From contig NZ_POVU01000002.1 of NCBI RefSeq assembly GCF_003261585.1, positions 186,001 to 250,000 on the forward strand: 64,000 nucleotides of DNA, read 5' to 3'. The position numbers and the translations under genes are program-made. The notes beneath the pieces were generated by a model. That model was not told the DNA's origin and ran no database searches. It saw nothing but the letters and a program-made list of their open reading frames with translations. Below are positions 57,383 through 64,000 of the stretch, piece after piece. The stretch's first letter is position 1, and every line of letters begins with the position of its first letter. The stretch comes from Acinetobacter sp. MB5 (GTDB lineage Bacteria; Pseudomonadota; Gammaproteobacteria; Pseudomonadales; Moraxellaceae).

Positions 57383-57820
57383 ATGAAAAAATTCGCAATG
57401 ATCTTAATGAGTGCCACGTTGGCAACGTCAGCGCTTACAAGTGTTGCTCACGCAGGTGATGCTAATGTCGCTATTACAAGTGCTCTTGGTAGTGTCGTAG
57501 GCACGTCTGTTGGCCGCCACATCGGTGGCAACAGTGGTGCCCTTGTCGGCTCAGCCATTGGTGGTGGCGCTGGTGCCGCTGTTTCAAGCAACCGTCACAA
57601 CCGAACATCAGCAGCCATTGGCGGTGCTGTTGGTGGTGCAGCAGGTTATTCTGTCGGTAAAAATGTCGGTGGTAACCGTGGCGGACTGGTGGGTGCTGGT
57701 TTAGGTGCAGCGGGTGGTTCAGTCTTGGGCAATAGAATTGCCAATGATAAACGTGCTGACCGTAACTATTATTATAGTCAAGCACATCATCACAGACATC
57801 ATCACCACTACTACCGCTAA
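57383..57820 (+). CDS. Glycine-zipper outer-membrane-type protein with His tail
   Basis: 145 residues. A signal peptide cut after AHA is followed by repeated glycine-zipper segments (GGNSGALVGSAIGGGAGAAV, IGGAVGGAAGYSVGKNVGG, GLGAAGGSVLGNRI), a membrane-inserting type common in envelope stress proteins. It ends in a histidine- and tyrosine-rich tail (AHHHRHHHHYYR) that could bind metal. GGAG stands nine bases before the ATG. Role unknown. Confidence 0.8.
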   Translation: MKKFAMILMSATLATSALTSVAHAGDANVAITSALGSVVGTSVGRHIGGNSGALVGSAIGGGAGAAVSSNRHNRTSAAIGGAVGGAAGYSVGKNVGGNRGGLVGAGLGAAGGSVLGNRIANDKRADRNYYYSQAHHHRHHHHYYR

Positions 57821-57888
57821 GCAGTATTCTAATCAGGTTAAAATGGGGTATATTAGTCACTCATTATTATAATAACTCCATTTGAACT

Positions 57889-58884
57889 ATGAGAAATCTC
57901 AGCGATATTCGCTTTTCGATTTTGGAGCTAGCTTCAATACGTGAAGGCCAGAGCACCCAAGCAACTTTAGAACACACGTTGCAACTCGCCCAGTATGCAG
58001 AGCAACTTGGGTACTATCGCATGCTATTAGCAGAACATCACAATATGAGTGGTATTGCGAGTTCTGCGACGTCAGTTTTACTGACCTACTTACTTTCAAA
58101 TACCAAACACATTACTTTAGGTTCTGGGGGTGTCATGTTACCCAACCATGCCCCTCTTGTTGTTGCAGAACAATTTGGGACAATGGCGACACTCTTTCCT
58201 AATCGTGTAGTGCTCGGCTTGGGACGTGCTCCTGGTACAGATCCGATAACGATGCGGGCATTGAGACGTGGTCATCAGGCTTCCGAAGATCAGTTCCCCC
58301 AAGATGTTCTAGAAATTCTGCAATATTTCAAAACACCGCGCCCCAATCAGCAGATTATTGCCACACCAGGACAAAACACCCATGTTCCTGTTCTCTTGCT
58401 AGGATCAAGTTTATTTAGTGCTCAACTGGCTGCTCAACTAGGACTCCCTTACGCATTTGCCTCACACTTTGCACCTCGTTTTTTAGAAGAAGCAATAAAA
58501 CTTTATCGAGAAAACTTTCAACCTTCGGAATATCTTGATCAACCCTATATCGCTATTGGTGTCCCTACAGTTGTTGCACAAACGGATGAAGAAGCCCAGT
58601 TTTTAGCAACGACTGCGTATCAGCGCATTTTGGCTTTATTCCACGGACAAAGCTTAAAACTTAAACCACCAGTTCCATCTATGAAAGGGTTATGGTCAGT
58701 TGACGAACAACAAGCTGTTCATAATTTTTATCGCCTTGCTCAAATTGGTTCAATTGAAACAGTACAACACGGTTTACAACGATTAGCAGACCAGTTAGCT
58801 GTCGATGAGTTCATTTTCACTTGCGATATTTATGACATGCAAAAGCGACTCAATAACTTCAGATATTTAATAGAAATGAAATAA
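57889..58884 (+). CDS. LLM-class flavin-dependent oxidoreductase
   Basis: 331-residue luciferase-like monooxygenase-fold protein. The start [13 protein letters not shown], the [20 protein letters not shown] block and [13 protein letters not shown] are signatures of the MsnO8/LuxA-like group, which uses reduced FMN. Substrate unknown; the partner flavin reductase is not adjacent. No clear ribosome binding site precedes the ATG. Confidence 0.88.
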   Translation: MRNLSDIRFSILELASIREGQSTQATLEHTLQLAQYAEQLGYYRMLLAEHHNMSGIASSATSVLLTYLLSNTKHITLGSGGVMLPNHAPLVVAEQFGTMATLFPNRVVLGLGRAPGTDPITMRALRRGHQASEDQFPQDVLEILQYFKTPRPNQQIIATPGQNTHVPVLLLGSSLFSAQLAAQLGLPYAFASHFAPRFLEEAIKLYRENFQPSEYLDQPYIAIGVPTVVAQTDEEAQFLATTAYQRILALFHGQSLKLKPPVPSMKGLWSVDEQQAVHNFYRLAQIGSIETVQHGLQRLADQLAVDEFIFTCDIYDMQKRLNNFRYLIEMK

Positions 58885-58984
58885 GTTAGTTAAACCGATC
58901 ATTACACTTCTGTAAAGCAACGTTACCCCATGCTCTTCTTATTACGTTATACTATAACTTTTATGCGATTTTGAGTTGTGGTTT

Positions 58985-59674
58985 ATGTTGCTGAAACGGA
59001 TAAGTATACTCCTGACAATTTCTTGTAGTTTTATTGGTTGTACCGAGACACCTCCAACTTCAAAATCAATAACAAAAATTCCTGTTCAGCCATCCATTCC
59101 ACACACTGCACTTCCTCCTATTTCATACCAATCTTGGCTGTTACAGAGTGATCATCAATATAAAGTTCAAGCATATAAAAGCTTTTTAGCACAGCAACAG
59201 GTTCAATTTGTTGTCCCCGATTTTGAAATGTTCCGTTCTGCTCGTGACTGGCAACAATGCAATTATGATGAATATGATGTTCCAGAGCCATCCGTCTGGC
59301 AAAATGCCGTCCCAACTTTACGTTTACTCAAACACCTACATGACACAGGCATTATTACTGATTTTGAAGTCACATCCAGCTACCGCTCTCCTTATCTAAA
59401 TCGCTGTGCAGGTGGTGCAAAATCATCAAGCCATGTACTCAACTCAGCGATTGATTTTCGAATTGGTCCACCTCAACCTTCAGAACAAGAAGTATCAGAA
59501 ATTCAAGCAACCAAGATTAAGCTTTGCAAATTTTGGCAACAAGAAGGACAAGCGCTCAATATGGGACTCGGCATTTATAGTACGGGACAAATTCATATCG
59601 ACACACAAGGTTTTCGAACATGGGGGCCTGACCATACATGGCATAGTTCTCTATGCGGAGAAATAATTCAATAA
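58985..59674 (+). CDS. M15-type peptidase lipoprotein
   Basis: About 229 residues from the ATG at 58985 (an upstream TTG frame is less likely). A lipobox FIGC near residue 20 makes it a lipoprotein. The C-terminal part shows the D-Ala-D-Ala carboxypeptidase-like zinc pattern: SSYRSPYLNRCAGGAKSSSH, then AIDFRIG, and GQIHIDTQGFRTWG. This is the Peptidase_M15 group acting on peptidoglycan peptides. Sits alone between the oxidoreductase and a strong terminator. Confidence 0.8.
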   Translation: MLLKRISILLTISCSFIGCTETPPTSKSITKIPVQPSIPHTALPPISYQSWLLQSDHQYKVQAYKSFLAQQQVQFVVPDFEMFRSARDWQQCNYDEYDVPEPSVWQNAVPTLRLLKHLHDTGIITDFEVTSSYRSPYLNRCAGGAKSSSHVLNSAIDFRIGPPQPSEQEVSEIQATKIKLCKFWQQEGQALNMGLGIYSTGQIHIDTQGFRTWGPDHTWHSSLCGEIIQ

Positions 59675-59688
59675 AAACAAACCATGAA

Positions 59689-59719
59689 TAAAAAATCCGT
59701 CAATTTGACGGATTTTTTA
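59689..59719. terminator. Bidirectional terminator
   Basis: AAAAAATCCGTCAA and TTGACGGATTTTTT, a perfect stem between convergent genes. Confidence 0.92.
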
Positions 59720-59737
59720 TTCGAACAATATATTCAA

Positions 59738-60121
59738 TTAACGGAATTTTTTATGGTTTACATCACGAATAGTCAATATCTTTTGACCTTCTTGTTTAGC
59801 TTGAGCCAATTTTCCAGCTTTCACCAAGGCATTGGTTTTATCAATTTCCATGACTAAATCATCAAAACCTGCGCGATACGCTTTTAATTGTTGAGGATCT
59901 TTTTGCACTCGATTTGGTGGCATTTTTTTTGCGTCTAACGCAGCAGCACGCATTTGGCTCAAAGCAAGCGTTGCCTGTTTTGGATTATTACTACTAGCAA
60001 AGGTATTATAATTACTCGCCAGAATATGCATATCGCTACCTAAGCTCGCTGCAATGCCCCATTGGCTAGCAAGTAATGTTGATACCGCCAGAACACCGCC
60101 TAACACAAATTTTTTCATCAT
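59738..60121 (-). CDS. cybC: Cytochrome b562
   Basis: 127-residue periplasmic protein with a signal peptide ending near WGIA. The mature part is about 103 residues, like E. coli cytochrome b562 (106). The haem ligands fall where expected: Met7 (ASLGSDM) and a His five residues from the end (VNHKKFR), and the body looks like a four-helix bundle. Function in electron transfer is not settled for this family. It diverges from the COG0523 gene, and the Zur-type operator lies between them. Confidence 0.82.
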   Translation of the reverse strand: MMKKFVLGGVLAVSTLLASQWGIAASLGSDMHILASNYNTFASSNNPKQATLALSQMRAAALDAKKMPPNRVQKDPQQLKAYRAGFDDLVMEIDKTNALVKAGKLAQAKQEGQKILTIRDVNHKKFR

Positions 60122-60243
60122 CACGTCCCTATTGGTTATTGGGTAAGTTATCTTGACTTGGCAAGCATGCCATAACTTTGAAATGAAATAGAAGTAGAAA
60201 GTCAGTTATCACGTTGAATTTAAGTAAACTAATGTTAAGCACT

Positions 60244-60279
60244 TGCATTAATGTTATATTATAACATAACATTAATGCA
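60244..60279. promoter_or_regulatory. Zur-type operator before the COG0523-folE2 genes
   Basis: ATGTTATATTATAACAT at 60251-60267 is a perfect AT-rich dyad of the GTTATA/TATAAC kind that Zur binds in Acinetobacter. It is nested in an outer pair of 13-bp arms (60244-60256 and 60267-60279). The site lies 25-60 bp before the COG0523 start and about 125 bp from cybC. Zur identity is from motif likeness plus the downstream genes. Confidence 0.75.
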
Positions 60280-60303
60280 TTCATTGTGTTTAGGACATTC
60301 GCT

Positions 60304-61503
60304 ATGCTGACCCAAAAAAAACTTCCTGTGACTGTTCTCTCAGGTTTTTTAGGTGCAGGCAAAACCACTTTACTTAATCATATTTTAAATAACCGAGAAG
60401 GTCGTCGAATCGCGGTGATTGTCAATGACATGTCCGAAGTCAATATCGATGCAACATTGGTCAAACAAGGGGGAGCCGCACTTTCCCGTACAGATGAACA
60501 ACTGGTCGAAATGAGCAATGGCTGTATTTGCTGTACTTTGCGAGAAGATTTATTACTCGAAGTAAAACGCTTAGCCTTAGAAAATAAATTTGATCAAATC
60601 GTGATTGAATCTACAGGTATTTCCGAGCCTTTGCCTGTTGCTGAAACCTTTACTTTTGAAGATGAACACGGCATTTCTCTGAATCAGTTTGCACAACTCG
60701 ATACGATGGTTACGGTCATTGATGCGTTTAATTTCCTTAAAGATTATGCATCTATGGATATGCTACATCAACGCGGTGAGTCTCTCGGCGAAGAAGATGA
60801 ACGTTGTGTGGTTGATCTGCTCATCGACCAAATTGAATTTTGTGATGTGCTCATTATTAATAAGATTGACTTAATTCACACAGAACAACAGCAACAACTT
60901 TTAGCGATCTTGCATCGTCTAAATCCACGCGCAAAAATTCAAATTGCTGAGTTTTCTAAAGTTCCCCTAGACAGCATTTTAAATACACAATTATTTGACT
61001 TCGAACAAGCTGCCCAGGCGCCAGGTTGGTTAAAAGAGTTACGTGGTGAACATACGCCTGAAACGGAAGAATATGGTATTCACAGTTTTGTCTATCGTGC
61101 TCGCCGTCCGTTTCACCCTGAACGCTTTTATCAACTCACCCAAAATGAATGGCAAGGCGTGATTCGTTCTAAAGGCTTCTTTTGGCTTGCCAGCGCTCCA
61201 ACTATGGCTGCATCTTGGTCACAAGCAGGTGCAATGGCGCGTCATGGCATGGCTGGCTATTGGTGGGCGAGCATTCCACCCGAGGAGTGGCCACAAGATG
61301 CTGAATCACTGGCTGAAATTCGAAAATACTGGGACAAGCAAGTTGGAGATGCACGTCAGGAAATTGTCTTGATTGGAATGCAGATGGATCAACAACAATT
61401 AATTGCCAAGTTTGATGCTTGCTTACTCAATGATGATGAAATGGCTCTTGGCCCAAATGCTTGGCAAGGCTTTAACAATCCATTCGAAGGCTGGAGTGTT
61501 TGA
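60304..61503 (+). CDS. zigA: COG0523 GTPase, zinc metallochaperone type (ZigA-like)
   Basis: 399-residue G3E GTPase: Walker [10 protein letters not shown] (14-22), the CxCC metal motif GCICC (73-77), and a CobW C-terminal domain with HPERFYQL. Members under Zur deliver zinc to client proteins; ZigA is the Acinetobacter baumannii example. It follows the Zur-type operator and precedes folE2, overlapping region 2 bases short of its start, so a zinc-starvation operon is well supported. The ATG at 60304 is chosen over one 18 bases earlier. Confidence 0.85.
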   Translation: MLTQKKLPVTVLSGFLGAGKTTLLNHILNNREGRRIAVIVNDMSEVNIDATLVKQGGAALSRTDEQLVEMSNGCICCTLREDLLLEVKRLALENKFDQIVIESTGISEPLPVAETFTFEDEHGISLNQFAQLDTMVTVIDAFNFLKDYASMDMLHQRGESLGEEDERCVVDLLIDQIEFCDVLIINKIDLIHTEQQQQLLAILHRLNPRAKIQIAEFSKVPLDSILNTQLFDFEQAAQAPGWLKELRGEHTPETEEYGIHSFVYRARRPFHPERFYQLTQNEWQGVIRSKGFFWLASAPTMAASWSQAGAMARHGMAGYWWASIPPEEWPQDAESLAEIRKYWDKQVGDARQEIVLIGMQMDQQQLIAKFDACLLNDDEMALGPNAWQGFNNPFEGWSV

Positions 61504-61505
61504 TC

Positions 61506-62414
61506 ATGAATCAAAGTCTGCCTGACATTTCACAAACTCAGCAGCCAAATGACTCAAGCCCTTTGGCTTGGGTCGGTATGCAAGGCATTGATCTACCGTT
61601 ACAACTTGAGCAAAGTACAGGAACTTACCCTATTCTTTGTAAAGTCGATGCTACGGTTAATTTACCTCGTGCAGATATTAAAGGCATTCACATGTCGCGT
61701 TTATATCAGCACTGCAATCAACTGCATCAACTCAGCACTTTGGAGATCTCTCAGCTTTTACAAAAGATGGTCATGAGTCATCAAGATTGTGGCTCTTCAG
61801 CAGCACAGTTTAATTGCCAATTTAAGTTACTCTTACAACGCCATGCACTTTCAAGCCCTGAGCTATTTGGCTGGAAATCTTACCCTGCCAGACTTCATGC
61901 AAAATTGGAAAATGGGAAATTCACCCTTGAACTGGGTGTCGAAGTGAGTTATTCATCCACCTGTCCATGCTCAGCCGCACTCTCCCGACAGGTTATTTAC
62001 GATGCATTTCTTGCCGATTATTCCGAAGATATCGAAGTCAATACGCAACAGGTGGCTGAATGGCTATTACAAAATGCATCTCTTGCTACACCGCATAGTC
62101 AACGCAGTTTGGCTCACGTCACGATTCGACACCACTTAACAACTCAGGACTTAAAAATTGTGGAATTGATTGATCTCATCGAAGAAACCTTGCAGACCTC
62201 AACGCAAACCGCGGTCAAGCGAATTGATGAACAAACATTTGCCAAGCGTAACGGGGAAAACCTGATGTTTGTGGAAGATGCTGCACGGCGTTTAAGTCAT
62301 GCTTTAACACAACATTATACAGATTGGTCACTCAAGGTTGACCATCAGGAGAGTTTACACCCTCATAATGCGGTTGCTTATCAGCATTCTGAACACTGGT
62401 TAACTGACATCTAA
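61506..62414 (+). CDS. folE2: GTP cyclohydrolase FolE2 (type IB)
   Basis: 302 residues; makes dihydroneopterin triphosphate for folate synthesis. The FolE2 signatures AWVGMQGIDLPL and SYSSTCPCSAALSRQV are present. This type does not depend on zinc, so it can replace zinc-dependent FolE when zinc is scarce, which fits the Zur-type operator and the COG0523 partner upstream. The ATG at 61506 follows GGAG; it starts 3 bp after the preceding stop. The 3' end overlaps the convergent lrp-type gene by 15 bp. Confidence 0.95.
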   Translation: MNQSLPDISQTQQPNDSSPLAWVGMQGIDLPLQLEQSTGTYPILCKVDATVNLPRADIKGIHMSRLYQHCNQLHQLSTLEISQLLQKMVMSHQDCGSSAAQFNCQFKLLLQRHALSSPELFGWKSYPARLHAKLENGKFTLELGVEVSYSSTCPCSAALSRQVIYDAFLADYSEDIEVNTQQVAEWLLQNASLATPHSQRSLAHVTIRHHLTTQDLKIVELIDLIEETLQTSTQTAVKRIDEQTFAKRNGENLMFVEDAARRLSHALTQHYTDWSLKVDHQESLHPHNAVAYQHSEHWLTDI

Positions 62415-62864
62415 ATATAAAGTTTCTTTAACTTCTTCCATAACCACATAGCTGTGTGATGAAGCTGAAGCAGGTAATTTTTTCAGTAAATCGCCAAGCA
62501 AACGTCGATAGGCACTCATCTCTTTCAGGCGGGCTTTCACCAGATAATCAAACTCACCTGAAATGAGATGGCACTCCAAAACTTCAGGAATTTGTGCCAG
62601 ATCATGCGCGACCCGATCAAAGACATCCCCAGATTTGGCAGAGAGCTTAATCTCAAGAAAAACCAACAAATTTTTATCTACTAATGCAGGGTTAACACGC
62701 GCATAATAACCAGTAATGATCCCGTCTCGCTCTAAGCGTTTCACACGCTCAGAACAAGGCGTAGTGGATAAATTCACCCGAGTTGCAAGCTCACTGATGG
62801 CAATACGCCCATCTCTTTGCAAAATGTCCAAAATGAGGCGATCTGTACGGTCTAATGGTCGCAT
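62400..62864 (-). CDS. Lrp/AsnC-family regulator beside dadA
   Basis: 154-residue Lrp-type protein: RPLDRTDRLILDILQRDGRI and LSTTPCSERVKRLERDG (helix-turn-helix), then a RAM domain (ECHLISGEFDYLVKARL). Diverges from dadA; in Pseudomonas and others an Lrp-type activator (DadR) next to dadA responds to alanine, so that role is likely here. Its 3' end overlaps folE2 on the opposite strand by 15 bp. Confidence 0.9.
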   Translation of the reverse strand: MRPLDRTDRLILDILQRDGRIAISELATRVNLSTTPCSERVKRLERDGIITGYYARVNPALVDKNLLVFLEIKLSAKSGDVFDRVAHDLAQIPEVLECHLISGEFDYLVKARLKEMSAYRRLLGDLLKKLPASASSHSYVVMEEVKETLYLDVS

Positions 62865-63006
62865 AGATTTTTTCCTTCCCTAGAAGTCATTTGTCAGCGA
62901 AAACTTATAGAATTCACTATATTTTAGCTTAAAAAATAGTTAAATAAACTGATTACCTAACTCTATACTAGCAAAATCAACTAAGGATTTACACAGAGGG
63001 TTTGTG
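62865..63006. promoter_or_regulatory. lrp-type / dadA control region
   Basis: 142 bp between divergent starts. AT-rich and suited to Lrp binding; AGAGGG precedes the dadA ATG. No clean dyad stands out. Confidence 0.4.
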
Positions 63007-64000
63007 ATGCATGTCATCATTCTAGGCAGTGGCGTTATTGGAGTAACCAGTGCTTATTATCTCGCAAAACAAGGGGCTAAAGTGACTGTGCTTGACCGCC
63101 AGCCAAACCCTGCTGAAGAAACAAGTTTTGGCAATGCAGGACAGATTTCCCCTGGTTATTCAACCCCTTGGGCTGCTCCTGGCATTCCATTAAAAGCCAT
63201 TAAATGGATGTTCCAACGCCATGCGCCACTGGCAATTCGTCTAGATGGTTCATTATGGCAACTCAAATGGATGTCACAAATGCTCGCAAACTGTAATGCT
63301 GAGCGTTATGCCATCAACAAAGAGCGTATGACGCGTGTTGCCGAATACAGCCGCGACTGTTTACGTGAGCTACGTAAAGATACAGGTATTAGCTATGAAA
63401 ACCGCTCAGGTGGCACATTACAGCTATTCCGCAATCAAGCTCAGATCGAAGCAGTACAACGTGACATTAAAGTTCTTGAAGAATGTGGCGTACCACATGA
63501 ATTGCTTACACCTGATCAATTATCAAGTGTTGAACCAGCCTTGGCACGTGCCAAAGATCGTTTGACTGGTGGTCTACGTTTGCCAAACGATGAAACCGGT
63601 GACTGTTACTTATTTACCAATCGTCTCGCAAAAATTGCAGAAGACATGGGTGTTGAGTTCCGCTTTAACCAAAATGTTGAATCTTTGGTTTGGGAAGGAG
63701 ACAAAGTTACAGGCGTTAAAGTTGGCAATGAAATTCTGAAAGCTGACCAGTTTGTCTTGGCATTTGGTAGCTATAGCCGTGATTTTATTGCACCACTTGG
63801 CTTAGATGTTCCAGTTTACCCAGTAAAAGGTTACTCAATTACGGTTCCTATTGTTGATGCAAGCCTTGCTCCACAATCGACGGTACTGGATGAAACTTAT
63901 AAAATTGCAGTCACCCGTTTTGACAACCGTATTCGTGTTGGTGGTATGGCTGAATTGGGCGGTTTTGATTTACGTCTCAATCCAAATCGTCGTGCAACCT
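63007..64000 (+). CDS. dadA: D-amino acid dehydrogenase small subunit, cut by window end
   Basis: 331 residues are visible before the window ends; the enzyme is normally about 420-435. It oxidises D-alanine (and other D-amino acids) to the keto acid with FAD. The FAD loop [20 protein letters not shown] opens the protein, followed by [20 protein letters not shown] and [12 protein letters not shown], typical DadA segments. The ATG at 63007 has AGAGGG upstream. An alanine racemase gene (dadX) would be expected just beyond the window. Confidence 0.95.
   Translation, partial: MHVIILGSGVIGVTSAYYLAKQGAKVTVLDRQPNPAEETSFGNAGQISPGYSTPWAAPGIPLKAIKWMFQRHAPLAIRLDGSLWQLKWMSQMLANCNAERYAINKERMTRVAEYSRDCLRELRKDTGISYENRSGGTLQLFRNQAQIEAVQRDIKVLEECGVPHELLTPDQLSSVEPALARAKDRLTGGLRLPNDETGDCYLFTNRLAKIAEDMGVEFRFNQNVESLVWEGDKVTGVKVGNEILKADQFVLAFGSYSRDFIAPLGLDVPVYPVKGYSITVPIVDASLAPQSTVLDETYKIAVTRFDNRIRVGGMAELGGFDLRLNPNRRAT

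Noticed and set aside
63335..63565. Open frame of 76 codons near the right end
   Set aside because: Out-of-frame within dadA, whose true frame is open from 63007 to the window end.

Overview
The window is a chromosomal segment of a low-GC gammaproteobacterium, most likely an Acinetobacter. This is inferred from AT-rich DNA, gene content and order: hisZ-purA, alaS-lysC-csrA, prfA-prmC, crp/vfr next to a yhfA-type osmC gene, the cstA-ybdD pair, and a Zur-type site before a COG0523-folE2 pair. Species cannot be fixed from sequence alone. Most of the window (about 5.8 kb to the end) is core genome; about 1.1-5.7 kb is a small AT-rich accessory region.

Layout. 0.1-1.0 kb: AraC-family regulator. 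1.1-5.7 kb: accessory region with a tandem duplication of a small secreted protein gene together with its promoter, several orphan small genes, a remnant of an IS66-type insertion sequence and a probable prophage-derived gene, ending beside a tRNA-Val(GAC). 5.9-9.8 kb: MoxR / DUF58 / transglutaminase operon. 9.9-12.3 kb: cstA-ybdD. 12.6-18.1 kb: efp diverging from epmB, followed by a PilZ-like protein and a degenerate REC-PAS-GGDEF-EAL (FimX-like) protein. 18.2-28.9 kb: rpmE, gloA, an ampG-like transporter with a large inserted domain, a Lon-family protease, pyrB plus a non-catalytic dihydroorotase, rlmKL. 28.9-37 kb: DUF945 protein, clpB, osmC-like, crp/vfr, aldo-keto reductase, M48 lipoprotein. 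37-45.7 kb: purA, hisZ, a cysteine hydrolase, two Lrp/AsnC regulators, azlCD, a GAPDH/Epd-type dehydrogenase, secreted proteins of unknown function. 46-57 kb: alaS, lysC, csrA, rnhB, a lipoprotein, cytochrome b561, a purine permease and deaminase, prfA-prmC. 57.4-64 kb: glycine-zipper protein, LLM oxidoreductase, M15 peptidase lipoprotein, cytochrome b562, a Zur-type operator with a COG0523 GTPase and folE2, and an Lrp regulator diverging from dadA, which runs off the window.

Functional links. EF-P and EpmB act together (EpmB makes the beta-lysine used to modify EF-P Lys34). The COG0523-folE2 pair forms a zinc-starvation module under the dyad operator. The permease and deaminase form a purine-salvage unit whose leader contains two strong hairpins. 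The PilZ-like and FimX-like proteins are translationally coupled and probably share a type IV pilus or surface-motility role. Points most worth a second look: the roughly 200-residue Ig-like insertion in the AmpG-like transporter, the permease leader, the FimX/PilZ pair, and the recent tandem duplication in the accessory region. No CRISPR array, rRNA operon or intact insertion sequence was seen.
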